18,296 bases of DNA, taken from positions 1-18,296 of the forward strand of contig JAZNSG010000042.1 of NCBI GenBank assembly GCA_045591035.1, read 5' to 3'. Each line of letters opens with the position of its first letter. The first letter of the stretch is position 1. Below the pieces are notes generated by a model, which ran no database searches, was not told where the DNA came from, and was given only the letters and a program-made list of their open reading frames with translations. Below are positions 1 through 6,959 of the stretch, piece by piece. The stretch comes from SIG440 sp045591035. Lineage in GTDB: Bacteria > Bacillota > Clostridia > Monoglobales > Monoglobaceae. A program made the translations under genes and the position numbers.

Positions 1-452
1 TAAGTTATATAAGTACTATTATCAATGGTGGTAAGCGTTATGCTTTGCATCTTGTTAAAGAGGTAAGAAGCTATGAAACGGGAGAAATAGTTTACATGAA
101 TGAGCCGAGGCTTCTTTCGGAAACAGAAATTTCACCAACCACTGTAAATTCTGTTATGGACGGAATGCGCCGGGTTACTGAGGATGGTACCGCAAAAGCT
201 GTATTTGAAAACTTTCCGATAGAGGTTGGAGGGAAAACAGGAACAGCAGAAGTTGGAAACGGAAGTGACACGGTTTTGTTTGTTGGGTTTGCACCGTATG
301 ATAACCCACAAATTGCTGTTGCTGTTGTTTTGGAACACGGAGCATCAAGTTCCTTTGCGGCTTCTGTTGCAAGGGATATGATGGAGGAATATCTTGGCCT
401 TTCAAATAAACCCGAGGGAGTTAAACCGTTTAACAAATTACTTGAAAGATAA
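1..452 (+). CDS. mrdA: Penicillin-binding protein 2 (MrdA-type transpeptidase), C-terminal part
   Basis: The gene is cut by the window start. The open frame runs from base 3 without a stop, so the TTG at 45 is internal. It encodes about the last 149 residues of a class B PBP, a membrane-anchored D,D-transpeptidase that cross-links lateral-wall peptidoglycan with RodA. The visible part contains the INGGKRY segment typical of this family and the KTGTAEV box, the third conserved motif of the penicillin-binding fold. The active-site SxxK and SxN motifs lie upstream and cannot be checked. The gene ends 22 bases before minC, and mrdA next to minCDE is the usual Clostridia order, which favours MrdA over other class B PBPs. 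The assignment as a PBP transpeptidase is firm; the subtype rests on context. Confidence 0.88.
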   Translation, partial: SYISTIINGGKRYALHLVKEVRSYETGEIVYMNEPRLLSETEISPTTVNSVMDGMRRVTEDGTAKAVFENFPIEVGGKTGTAEVGNGSDTVLFVGFAPYDNPQIAVAVVLEHGASSSFAASVARDMMEEYLGLSNKPEGVKPFNKLLER

Positions 453-474
453 TCAATTTTAAGGGGGATTCTAA

Positions 475-1152
475 ATGAATAAAGAACCTGTCATACTAAA
501 GCTTTATAAAGAAGGAATGATTGTATCTTTAAATAAGAAGATGGATTTTGATGAACTGAAAGAAACAGTAGAAGAAAAGTTCAGGAAATCCGACAGTTTT
601 TTTAAAGGTCTGACCTTGAAAGTTGGCTTTAAGGGGATTGAACTTAGCGATGAACAGTATACTATACTTATCGATGCTGTTTCTGAGGTTCTTGAATGCA
701 AGGCTGTCCTTTGGGAAAATCCTGAACCTCTTGAACTATCCGAAGGCACTGATTATGAAAATTATACCGGAGAACAAATTGTGGATAATGCTTTCAGAAT
801 TAGTATAGAGGATGAACATACAAAATTCTATACAAAAACTATCCGTTCAGGTCAGCTTTTAGAATCTGATGGGAATATTGTGGTTATTGGTGATGTTAAT
901 CCGGGTGCAGAGCTTGTGGCTACGGGAAATATTGTGATTATGGGTACGGTTAAAGGAACTGTCCACGCAGGAGCAAAGGGAAATCGCGATGCAGTTGTCA
1001 CAGCGCTTAATCTTTCTCCAACTCAACTAAGGATTGCTGATGTAATCACTCGTTCGCCGGATGGAGATGAAAATCACGGACTTGTTCCGCAGATTGCTTA
1101 TATAAAGGATAATGGTATTTTTATTGAAGAAATTTTGCAAAAACGCAAATAA
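475..1152 (+). CDS. minC: Septum site-determining protein MinC
   Basis: MinC is the FtsZ-polymerisation inhibitor that is brought to the membrane by MinD and blocks septation away from midcell. The 225-residue product has the family layout. The N-terminal domain (about residues 1-90) contacts FtsZ. The C-terminal domain (about 115-200) is a beta-helix rich in G-N-I-V repeats, with the RSGQ motif at 124-127 that forms part of the MinD-binding surface. The ATG at 475 follows an AAGGGGG ribosome binding site at 461-467. It probably shares a transcript with the upstream PBP gene, only 22 bases away. Its stop is followed at once by the promoter for minDE, so MinC and MinDE levels could be set separately. 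Confidence 0.95.
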   Translation: MNKEPVILKLYKEGMIVSLNKKMDFDELKETVEEKFRKSDSFFKGLTLKVGFKGIELSDEQYTILIDAVSEVLECKAVLWENPEPLELSEGTDYENYTGEQIVDNAFRISIEDEHTKFYTKTIRSGQLLESDGNIVVIGDVNPGAELVATGNIVIMGTVKGTVHAGAKGNRDAVVTALNLSPTQLRIADVITRSPDGDENHGLVPQIAYIKDNGIFIEEILQKRK

Positions 1153-1156
1153 TATT

Positions 1157-1185
1157 TTGACAATTGTAAGATTTTGTGGTATATT
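1157..1185 (+). promoter_or_regulatory. Sigma-A promoter for minDE
   Basis: TTGACA (1157-1162) and TATATT (1180-1185) are separated by 17 bases, with a TG one base upstream of the -10 (extended -10). It starts 4 bases after the minC stop codon and about 40 bases before the minD start, so minD and minE can be transcribed independently of the mrdA-minC transcript. This is motif evidence only. Confidence 0.8.
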
Positions 1186-1224
1186 AACAAAGATAGATAT
1201 TTATATACACATGGAGGTTTTTAA

Positions 1225-2019
1225 ATGTCACAGGTAATAGTTATCACTTCCGGAAAAGGTGGAGTTGGAAAAACCACAACAACTGCTAACCTTGGTGTTG
1301 GCTTAGCCAGACTAGGGAAGAAAGTAGTTTTGATTGATACAGATATTGGTCTTAGAAATCTCGATGTAGTTCTCGGTCTTGAGAATCGCATTGTATATGA
1401 CCTTGTTGATGTTGTTACAGGAGTTTGCACTCCGAAACAAGCTGCCATAAAGGACAAGCGTTATGACGGTTTGTTTTTGATTCCTGCGGCTCAGACAAAG
1501 GACAAGGAATCTGTAACTGTTGAACAGATGCAAGAGCTTTGCGAAAAACTTAAAGAAGACTATGACTTTGTCATTATTGACTGTCCTGCCGGAATTGAAC
1601 AGGGCTTTAAAAACGCTATTGCCGGGGCAGATAAGGCTTTGATTGTTACAACTCCGGAGGTTTCTGCGGTTCGTGATGCAGACCGGATAATTGGCCTTTT
1701 GGAAGCAAATGAAATAGAAGAGCATTTCCTGATTATCAACAGAATTCGTCCTGATATGGTAAGAAGAGGCGATATGATGAATGTTGATGATATTATTGAT
1801 ATACTTAACATTGACCTCATCGGAATAGTCCCTGATGACCAGGATATCATCGTTTCCACAAACAAAGGTGAACCGGCGGTGGTTAATCCCAAATCTATTG
1901 CAGGTCAAGGTTATCGCAACATTACAGAGAGGTTGAACGGGAACAATATTCCGCTTATGGACCTTAACGAGAATACTTTCTTCGGAAAGCTCAAAAAGCT
2001 TTTCGGCAAGAAACAGTAA
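1225..2019 (+). CDS. minD: Septum site-determining ATPase MinD
   Basis: MinD is a ParA/MinD-family ATPase that dimerises with ATP, binds the membrane, recruits MinC and is displaced by MinE. Residues 9-18 form the deviant Walker A motif (SGKGGVGKTT, signature lysine 11 and catalytic lysine 16). The switch I region DTDIGLRNLD is at 38-47 and the Walker B segment with D119 reads VIIDCPAG. The last 13 residues (252-264, FFGKLKKLFGKKQ) form the amphipathic membrane-targeting helix. The length of 264 residues is normal. An AGG-rich ribosome binding site (GGAGG near 1213) precedes the ATG. It is followed after 39 bases by minE and driven by the promoter at 1157-1185. Confidence 0.97.
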   Translation: MSQVIVITSGKGGVGKTTTTANLGVGLARLGKKVVLIDTDIGLRNLDVVLGLENRIVYDLVDVVTGVCTPKQAAIKDKRYDGLFLIPAAQTKDKESVTVEQMQELCEKLKEDYDFVIIDCPAGIEQGFKNAIAGADKALIVTTPEVSAVRDADRIIGLLEANEIEEHFLIINRIRPDMVRRGDMMNVDDIIDILNIDLIGIVPDDQDIIVSTNKGEPAVVNPKSIAGQGYRNITERLNGNNIPLMDLNENTFFGKLKKLFGKKQ

Positions 2020-2058
2020 CATTTTAATTAATTGAATTATTTTAAGGAGAGAAGATAG

Positions 2059-2334
2059 ATGCTTGATTTATCAAGGATATTTGGGAGAAAAAGCAATTCC
2101 AAAGATACCGCAAAGGATAGGCTCAAACTGGTTCTTGTCCATGACAGAGCTAATGTGTCACCGGAATTTTTGCAAAAAATAAAAGATGAAATAATGCAGG
2201 TTCTTGCTAAATATATGGATGTTACTGATGGTGGATTGGATATTAATCTCACAACCGCTCAAGGGGAAGATGGAAAATCACGAGTACCTGCTATTACTGC
2301 AAACATTCCTATTAAAAGCATTAAACAAAAATAA
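2059..2334 (+). CDS. minE: Cell division topological specificity factor MinE
   Basis: MinE stimulates MinD ATPase and drives pole-to-pole Min oscillation. The 91-residue protein starts with a short amphipathic segment (MLDLSRIFGRK) that would act as the membrane-binding N-terminus. The conserved anti-MinCD helix follows (residues 21-35, with the invariant HDR at 28-30), then the dimerisation domain ending in a beta-strand near ITANIPI. An AAGGAGAG ribosome binding site at 2043-2050 precedes the ATG. A MinE protein implies an oscillating Min system rather than the DivIVA-anchored Bacillus type. rodA, often the next gene in Clostridia, is absent here. Confidence 0.93.
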   Translation: MLDLSRIFGRKSNSKDTAKDRLKLVLVHDRANVSPEFLQKIKDEIMQVLAKYMDVTDGGLDINLTTAQGEDGKSRVPAITANIPIKSIKQK

Positions 2335-2375
2335 ATCGGAATAGCAATTTCAACCGGATTAGGAGGTTTATTTGA

Positions 2376-2786
2376 ATGAATATAGCATTAATTGCCCATG
2401 ACAAAAAGAAAGAACTGATGGTTGATTTCTGTATTGCCTACAAAGGTATTTTAAGTAAACATACTCTTTGTGCTACCGGTACGACAGGAAGTTTGGTTGC
2501 TGAAGCTACAGGAATGAATGTCAGCTTGTTTTTATCAGGCCCCCAGGGTGGTGACCAGCAAATAGGTGCAAGAATCGCTTATAACGAGATTGACTTGGTG
2601 CTCTTTTTCCGTGACCCACTTACGGCACAACCCCATGAACCGGATGTATCTGCACTTTTCAGACTTTGTGATGTTCACAATATTCCTCTTGCTACAAACA
2701 GTGCGACAGCTGAGGTTCTTATTCAAGGTTTGGAAAGAGGCGACCTTGCATGGCGTGATATTGTTAATCCAAAAAATCGTGCATAA
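2376..2786 (+). CDS. mgsA: Methylglyoxal synthase
   Basis: This cytosolic enzyme converts dihydroxyacetone phosphate to methylglyoxal and phosphate (EC 4.2.3.3), a bypass of lower glycolysis that relieves sugar-phosphate build-up. The catalytic set is complete. H8 corresponds to E. coli H19, the phosphate-binding ATGTTG loop is at 33-38, and GPQGGD carries D60 (E. coli D71, catalytic base). D80, H87 and D90 correspond to E. coli D91, H98 and D101 at a constant offset of 11. The 136-residue length fits the single-domain enzyme. TAGGAGG at 2358-2364 precedes the ATG. It lies 41 bases after minE and is likely co-transcribed. I see only a weak hairpin after the stop. Confidence 0.96.
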   Translation: MNIALIAHDKKKELMVDFCIAYKGILSKHTLCATGTTGSLVAEATGMNVSLFLSGPQGGDQQIGARIAYNEIDLVLFFRDPLTAQPHEPDVSALFRLCDVHNIPLATNSATAEVLIQGLERGDLAWRDIVNPKNRA

Positions 2787-2851
2787 AAATCAAACCTAAG
2801 ATGCCTTGTTTTCTTGGATTTCATATTAATAAAAATTTTTTAAAAAAGTAC

Positions 2852-2880
2852 TTGCATTTTATAAAAAAGTGTGTTATACT
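2852..2880 (+). promoter_or_regulatory. Promoter of the rplS operon
   Basis: TTGCAT (2852-2857) is followed after exactly 17 bases by TATACT (2875-2880), with TG one base upstream of the -10. Transcription would start near 2887 and give an untranslated leader of about 80 bases before rplS. It separates the Min/mgsA genes from the ribosomal block. Confidence 0.8.
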
Positions 2881-2895
2881 CTATTAGTTGATTAT

Positions 2896-2946
2896 GGGTA
2901 GTCCTCTGTTTATGGCCTTATCTGGAAGTCATATGATATGAATACC
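2896..2946 (+). ncRNA. Probable ribosomal protein L19 leader (autoregulatory mRNA structure)
   Basis: The untranslated region between the promoter and rplS holds a compact structured element. GGTA (2897-2900) can close with TACC (2943-2946) around a perfect hairpin TCATA-tga-TATGA (2929-2941) and a GTCCTCTG / TATCTGGAAGT region in between. Position, size and these segments match what I know of the Firmicutes L19 leader, where free L19 is thought to bind its own mRNA. The match is from memory and needs a covariance-model search. Confidence 0.6.
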
Positions 2947-2968
2947 TGAAATAGAAAGGATGTAAAAA

Positions 2969-3310
2969 ATGAACATTTTAGACCAGATCACTCAGGAACA
3001 AATCAGAACAGACCTTCCCCAACTCAATATTGGTGATACCGTTCGCGTATACATCAAGGTTAAAGAAGGTAACAGAGAAAGAATTCAGATGTTCGAAGGA
3101 ACAATTATCAAAAAGAATCACGGTGGAATTCGTGAAACCTTTACTGTCAGAAGACTTTCTTATGGCGTAGGGGTTGAAAAAACCTTCCCCGTTAACTCAC
3201 CTAACATTGACCGCATCGAGGTTTCAAGACGTGGTAAAGTTAGACGTGCTAAGCTCTATTATCTCCGTGACAGAGTTGGTAAGGCAGCTAAGGTTAAAGA
3301 AAGAATCTAA
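2969..3310 (+). CDS. rplS: 50S ribosomal protein L19
   Basis: L19 is a structural protein at the 30S-50S interface of the ribosome. The 113-residue product matches the family along its full length: the N-terminal helix, GDTVRVYIKVKEGNRERIQ, the EGTIIKK strand, the basic RRLSYGVGVEKTFP segment and a lysine/arginine-rich C-terminus. Start ATG 2969 follows an AAAGGATG ribosome binding site at 2956-2963. It is the first gene of the conserved rplS-lepB-rbgA-rnhB-yraN order and has its own promoter and candidate leader. A strong hairpin just after the stop would limit read-through into the lower-expressed genes that follow. Confidence 0.98.
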   Translation: MNILDQITQEQIRTDLPQLNIGDTVRVYIKVKEGNRERIQMFEGTIIKKNHGGIRETFTVRRLSYGVGVEKTFPVNSPNIDRIEVSRRGKVRRAKLYYLRDRVGKAAKVKERI

Positions 3311-3318
3311 CACTCAAT

Positions 3319-3355
3319 ATGGCGGGTATTAATGTATAATACCTGCCATATTTCA
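3319..3355 (+). terminator. Hairpin terminator or attenuator after rplS
   Basis: A 13-bp stem pairs 3319-3331 with 3337-3349 (one G-U pair) around a 5-base loop, followed by a T-rich but interrupted tail (ATTTCATATT). It sits 8 bases after the rplS stop. The weak tail suggests partial termination, leaving some read-through to lepB. Confidence 0.7.
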
Positions 3356-3377
3356 TATTATGAAAGGCGTGAAAAAT

Positions 3378-4019
3378 ATGGAAGAATTTGAAAAGAACAG
3401 TGTCCCAGAAACAACCAGCGATGATTCGACGGAAATTTCCCCTAAAAAAAGTTGGAAGAAGGAAGTTTTTGAATGGGTACAAGCAATAGTGATTGCGGTT
3501 TTAGTTGCTTTGCTTTTAAAGAATTATGTTCTTACCCTTGCAAAGGTCCAGGGGGAGTCTATGGAACCTACACTTCAGGATTCAAACCGGATGTATGTTA
3601 ACCGCTTGTTTTATACCCCTGAAAAAGGCGATGTGATTATTTTTGAACCCAAATCAGACCCGGGCAGACCTTATATAAAACGTGTTATTGCTACTGCAGG
3701 AGACACAATTTATATTGATTTTAGCACAGGCGATGTTTATGTTAACGATGAAATAATTGATGAACCTTACATCGCCGAGCCCACATACTTAAGCGGCTTC
3801 TATACAGATACACTTGCTCTTGTGGGAATGTACAGCAGGGAAAATCCCATAAAGATTGAGGAGGGATATTTCTTTGCTATGGGAGACAACAGAAATCACA
3901 GCAAAGACAGCAGAGAACTCGGTCCTATTCCTCTTGAAGAAGTTATTGGTCATGCTACATTCAGATTTTGGCCACTCAATGAAATGGGAAATTTAGACCA
4001 CGATTTTAGCGAAGAATAA
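3378..4019 (+). CDS. lepB: Signal peptidase I
   Basis: This is the membrane-bound serine/lysine protease (EC 3.4.21.89) that removes signal peptides from exported proteins. The 213-residue product has an acidic cytoplasmic N-terminus, one membrane segment at about 33-48, and box B GESMEPTL with nucleophile S61. Box D GRPYIKRVIATAGD carries the general base K101, and box E GDNRNHSKDSRELGPI is at 169-184. The single N-terminal anchor is the Gram-positive SipS-like form. I chose ATG 3378 because GAAAGG lies about 10 bases upstream. The in-frame ATG at 3360 has no ribosome binding site and abuts the terminator hairpin. It is 10 bases upstream of rbgA, in a conserved operon. Confidence 0.95.
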   Translation: MEEFEKNSVPETTSDDSTEISPKKSWKKEVFEWVQAIVIAVLVALLLKNYVLTLAKVQGESMEPTLQDSNRMYVNRLFYTPEKGDVIIFEPKSDPGRPYIKRVIATAGDTIYIDFSTGDVYVNDEIIDEPYIAEPTYLSGFYTDTLALVGMYSRENPIKIEEGYFFAMGDNRNHSKDSRELGPIPLEEVIGHATFRFWPLNEMGNLDHDFSEE

Positions 4020-4029
4020 GAGGTATTAT

Positions 4030-4887
4030 ATGGTTTTACAATGGTTTCCCGGGCATATGGCAAAAACCCGGCGATTGATTTCAGACCACATCAAGCTTGT
4101 TGATGTAGTGATTGAACTTGTGGATGCTCGTCTTCCGCTATCTTCACGAAATCCTGAAATTGATAAGATTGTCGGGAAGCGTCCCAGAGTTTTGGTTTTG
4201 AACAAATCAGATATTTCTGACCCGGATGCAAATGCAAAATGGATAAGATATTTTGAAAGCAAAGGAAATACCGCCATTTTGGCAGATAGCCAATCGGGGA
4301 AGGGACTTATAAAAAATCTTGATATTGCAATTGAAAAGGTTCTTGCAGATAAATTTGAACGTGAACGTCAAAAGGGTATGCAGAGGCGCAGTGTAAAAAT
4401 GCTTGTTGTTGGTATCCCTAACGTGGGAAAATCTTCATTCATAAACAGGCTGTCAGGTCGTGCCGCTGCAAAAACCGGAGACCGCCCCGGTGTAACAACA
4501 GCAAAACAATGGATAAAAGTGTCGGGGAAATACGAGCTGCTTGATACTCCCGGTATTTTATGGCCAAAATTTGAAGACCCCGAAGTTGCGAAACGAATCG
4601 CATATACAGGTGGCATAAAGGACGAAATTATGGACCTTGAGGAACTTGCATTTTATCTTGTGGGTTATTTGCGTGAAAATTATCCGGAATTGTTGAAAGA
4701 AAGGTACAAGATAACGGAAAGTATTGATTCACTTGAAAATTATGAGCTCCTTGAACTTATTGGAAAAAAACGAGGATGCATAGTTTCCGGTGGGAATATT
4801 GATACTTTAAGAACAGCAAACTTGATTTTGGACGAGTTCCGTGCTGCTAAAATTGGGAAAATTACATTAGAATTACCTAATGTATAA
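4030..4887 (+). CDS. rbgA: Ribosome biogenesis GTPase RbgA (YlqF)
   Basis: RbgA is a circularly permuted GTPase needed for a late step of 50S subunit assembly. The motif order is permuted as expected: G4 NKSD at 58-61 comes first, then G1 GIPNVGKSS at 128-136, the GVTT G2 region near 154-157, and G3 DTPG at 172-175. The N-terminus WFPGHMAKTRR is characteristic of the YlqF/YawG family. A C-terminal helical domain (about 200-285) for rRNA contact follows. Length 285 is typical. The ATG at 4030 is 10 bases after lepB and preceded by an AAGAGG sequence. A perfect palindromic terminator follows the stop. Confidence 0.96.
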   Translation: MVLQWFPGHMAKTRRLISDHIKLVDVVIELVDARLPLSSRNPEIDKIVGKRPRVLVLNKSDISDPDANAKWIRYFESKGNTAILADSQSGKGLIKNLDIAIEKVLADKFERERQKGMQRRSVKMLVVGIPNVGKSSFINRLSGRAAAKTGDRPGVTTAKQWIKVSGKYELLDTPGILWPKFEDPEVAKRIAYTGGIKDEIMDLEELAFYLVGYLRENYPELLKERYKITESIDSLENYELLELIGKKRGCIVSGGNIDTLRTANLILDEFRAAKIGKITLELPNV

Positions 4888-4898
4888 AAAATATCTTG

Positions 4899-4924
4899 GC
4901 TGCAGCATATGCTGCAGCTTTTTT
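4899..4924 (+). terminator. Perfect-palindrome terminator between rbgA and rnhB
   Basis: Bases 4899-4918 form a perfect 20-base palindrome built on GCTGCAG, immediately followed by six Ts (4919-4924). As RNA it gives a GC-rich stem of up to 8 bp with a 4-base loop and a U tract, a textbook intrinsic terminator. rnhB starts only 19 bases later and I see no promoter in that gap, so rnhB depends on read-through or an unrecognised internal promoter. Confidence 0.8.
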
Positions 4925-4943
4925 AAAGAATGGAGAATTAACC

Positions 4944-5549
4944 ATGACAGAAATAGAAAACAGCTTATTTGAAAAAGGCTTCAGGTTTATAGCAGGGGTT
5001 GACGAAGCAGGAAGAGGCCCCCTTGCAGGTCCGGTTTGTGCGGCAGCGGTAATACTGCCCAAAGATGCAGATATCGAGGGAATAAATGATTCAAAAAAGC
5101 TTACAGAGAAGAAAAGAGAAAAACTCTTTGATATAATCCGCGAAACTGCTGTTGCTTATTCTGTTGAGTTTGTTTATCCTGATGTCATAGATGACATAAA
5201 CATACGTCAGGCAACTGCACTTGCTATGCATAACGCGGTAGAGAATCTTTCTGCAAAAGCAGATTTTGTTATTGTTGATGGCAACGACAATATTCCCTTT
5301 GACATTCCATATGAGTACATTATAAAAGGCGATGCAAAGTCCCGAACAATTGCTGCGGCATCAATTCTTGCGAAGGTCAGTCGAGACCGGCTTATGCTTG
5401 AACTTCATGAAAAATATCCCGAATACGATTTTGCTAAACACAAAGGCTATGGCACAAAAGCACACATGGAAGCCATTCAAAAATATGGGGTTTCTGAAGT
5501 TCACAGAAAAAGTTTTATGACCGACAAGGTGTTAGGAAAAACAAAATGA
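4944..5549 (+). CDS. rnhB: Ribonuclease HII
   Basis: RNase HII cleaves RNA in RNA-DNA hybrids and at single ribonucleotides misinserted in DNA (EC 3.1.26.4). The signature GVDEAGRGPLAGPV is at about 18-31, with metal ligands D20 and E21. Further acidic ligands are D112 (VIVDGN) and D130 (KGDAKS), followed by the conserved ASILAKVSRDR. With the start at ATG 4944 the protein has 201 residues, normal for the family. TGGAGA at 4931-4936 is the ribosome binding site. A longer in-frame start at 4896 lies inside the terminator palindrome and adds an alanine-rich, non-conserved extension, so I reject it. The stop overlaps the yraN start by 4 bases (ATGA). Confidence 0.97.
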   Translation: MTEIENSLFEKGFRFIAGVDEAGRGPLAGPVCAAAVILPKDADIEGINDSKKLTEKKREKLFDIIRETAVAYSVEFVYPDVIDDINIRQATALAMHNAVENLSAKADFVIVDGNDNIPFDIPYEYIIKGDAKSRTIAAASILAKVSRDRLMLELHEKYPEYDFAKHKGYGTKAHMEAIQKYGVSEVHRKSFMTDKVLGKTK

Positions 5550-5929
5550 AAAACCGAATTTTTAATAAGACTCTCGGACGGTGTGGCGAAGATGCAGCAA
5601 CCGCTTATCTTAAGAAAAATAAATACAAGATAATAGAACGAAATTATCGAAACAAAGCCGGAGAAATAGATATTATTGCACAAAAAAACGACGATTTAGT
5701 GTTTGTTGAGGTAAAAACCCGTTCTTCTGATGCGTTTGGAACTCCCTCCGAGGCAGTGACATATTATAAAAAAAGGAATATGGTAACAACTGCTAAATGG
5801 TATCTTGCAAATAACCCGACAAAACTCAATATATCATTTGATGTAATTGAAGTTTATGGTTTTTTTTCAGGAGAAAGATTTGAACTTGAGACAATAAATC
5901 ATTTAAAACAGGTTTTCAAGGAGGTTTAA
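5546..5929 (+). CDS. yraN: YraN-family (UPF0102) nuclease-fold protein
   Basis: The 127-residue protein belongs to the UPF0102/YraN family, which has a restriction-endonuclease-like fold. A nuclease function has been suggested, but the biological role is not established as far as I know. The family motifs are clear: GRCGEDAATAYL near the N-terminus, ERNYRNKAGEID with E40 and D42, and LVFVEVKTRS with E55 and K57. These give the D/E...ExK arrangement of PD-(D/E)XK nucleases. The ATG overlaps the rnhB stop by 4 bases, indicating translational coupling, and rnhB-yraN adjacency is widely conserved. Confidence 0.93.
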   Translation: MKNRIFNKTLGRCGEDAATAYLKKNKYKIIERNYRNKAGEIDIIAQKNDDLVFVEVKTRSSDAFGTPSEAVTYYKKRNMVTTAKWYLANNPTKLNISFDVIEVYGFFSGERFELETINHLKQVFKEV

Positions 5930-5932
5930 GTT

Positions 5933-6874
5933 TTGCAGTATGATATTTTTGATGCACACTGCGATACATTAACAAAACTTTGCGACTGTGGTGGAAGTCT
6001 TGAAAAAAATTCTTATCAAGTGGATTTGCAACGATTGTTAAAACGAGAAAACGGAAGTATTCAGGTTTTTGCGGCGTTTGTAGATAAGAAAAATGACATA
6101 CTTACACCAAAAAACCGTGCAATTAATTTAATAAATACATATTATAATGAGATAGAAAAACATAAAGAAAAAATTCACCATTGTGAAAATTCAGAAGATG
6201 TTTTCTTCGCACTTAGAAACAAAAAAATAGCCGGAATTTTGAGCTTGGAGGGCGGCGAAGCCCTTGAAGGGAATATAGACAACCTGGATTTTTTCTACAG
6301 CAGAGGGGTACGTGGTATCACTTTGTGTTGGAATTACAAAAACGAGATAGCAGAGGGAGTAATGGAAGACACAGGTTCGGGGTTGACTGAATTTGGAAAG
6401 GCTGTAATAAAGAAAATGAACGAGCTTGGTATGATTGTTGATGTATCTCATATCTCTGAAAAAAGCTTTTGGGATGTTCTTGAAGAAAGCAAAGGGTCCG
6501 TTGCCGTAACACATTCAAATTCAAAAGCCATTCACAACCACAAACGAAATTTATCTGATGAACAGATTGAGGCAATAATCAAATGCAGAGGTTGCATTGG
6601 AATTAACCTTTATTCCGAATTTTTATCTGATAAAGTATGCGGTATAAAAGACGTAATTTCACATGTAGAACATATTTTTTCTTTGGGCGGTGAAAATAAT
6701 GTTGGATTTGGTAGTGATTTTGACGGAATGGATTCACTCCCCAAAAATATTTATGGTGTTGAAAATGTCTATATGATAATAGACGAAATGTTAAGACTTG
6801 GATATAGTGATGAAAAGATAAAAAAAGTTGCGTCAGGCAATTTTTTACGTTTGTTTAAGGAAGTTGTAGGATAA
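5933..6874 (+). CDS. Membrane dipeptidase (peptidase family M19)
   Basis: This is a predicted zinc-dependent dipeptidase of the renal dipeptidase family (EC 3.4.13.19), some members of which cleave D-amino-acid dipeptides. All expected ligands are present: H9 and D11 in DAHCDTL, the bridging E106 in SLEGGEAL, H173 in VSHIS, H194 in THSN and D262 in GSDFDG. The length of 313 fits bacterial members. There is no signal peptide, so it should be cytosolic despite the family name. The start is TTG at 5933, supported by an AAGGAGG at 5918-5924 with 8-base spacing and by the MxxDIFDAHCDTL beginning. It starts 3 bases after yraN and should be the last gene of that transcript. Substrate is unknown; peptide or wall-fragment recycling is possible. 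Confidence 0.93.
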   Translation: MQYDIFDAHCDTLTKLCDCGGSLEKNSYQVDLQRLLKRENGSIQVFAAFVDKKNDILTPKNRAINLINTYYNEIEKHKEKIHHCENSEDVFFALRNKKIAGILSLEGGEALEGNIDNLDFFYSRGVRGITLCWNYKNEIAEGVMEDTGSGLTEFGKAVIKKMNELGMIVDVSHISEKSFWDVLEESKGSVAVTHSNSKAIHNHKRNLSDEQIEAIIKCRGCIGINLYSEFLSDKVCGIKDVISHVEHIFSLGGENNVGFGSDFDGMDSLPKNIYGVENVYMIIDEMLRLGYSDEKIKKVASGNFLRLFKEVVG

Positions 6875-6889
6875 AATTCAATAAAAGGG

Positions 6890-6918
6890 TTGAAATTTGT
6901 TTAAAAGTGTATTACAAT
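6890..6918 (+). promoter_or_regulatory. Promoter for the aminotransferase gene
   Basis: TTGAAA (6890-6895) and TACAAT (6913-6918) are separated by 17 bases, 42 bases upstream of the aminotransferase ATG. No clear terminator separates it from the dipeptidase gene. It would drive the aminotransferase and proC. Confidence 0.7.
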
Positions 6919-6959
6919 GTAAGTTAAAATGAAATTAAGAAAGATTGTGGAGGATTAAA

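Noticed and set aside
1312..2022. 236-codon minus-strand frame opposite minD
   Set aside because: It is a shadow of a clearly coding minD gene with no family resemblance.
2787..2830. Intrinsic terminator after mgsA
   Set aside because: AAATC/GATTT with AAG/CTT forms only a bulged, weak stem not directly followed by a clean U tract.
3360..3377. Earlier lepB start at 3360
   Set aside because: There is no ribosome binding site before it, while GAAAGG serves the ATG at 3378.
4896..4943. Longer N-terminus for RNase HII starting with TTG at 4896
   Set aside because: It would be encoded by the terminator palindrome, and the extension is not part of the family.
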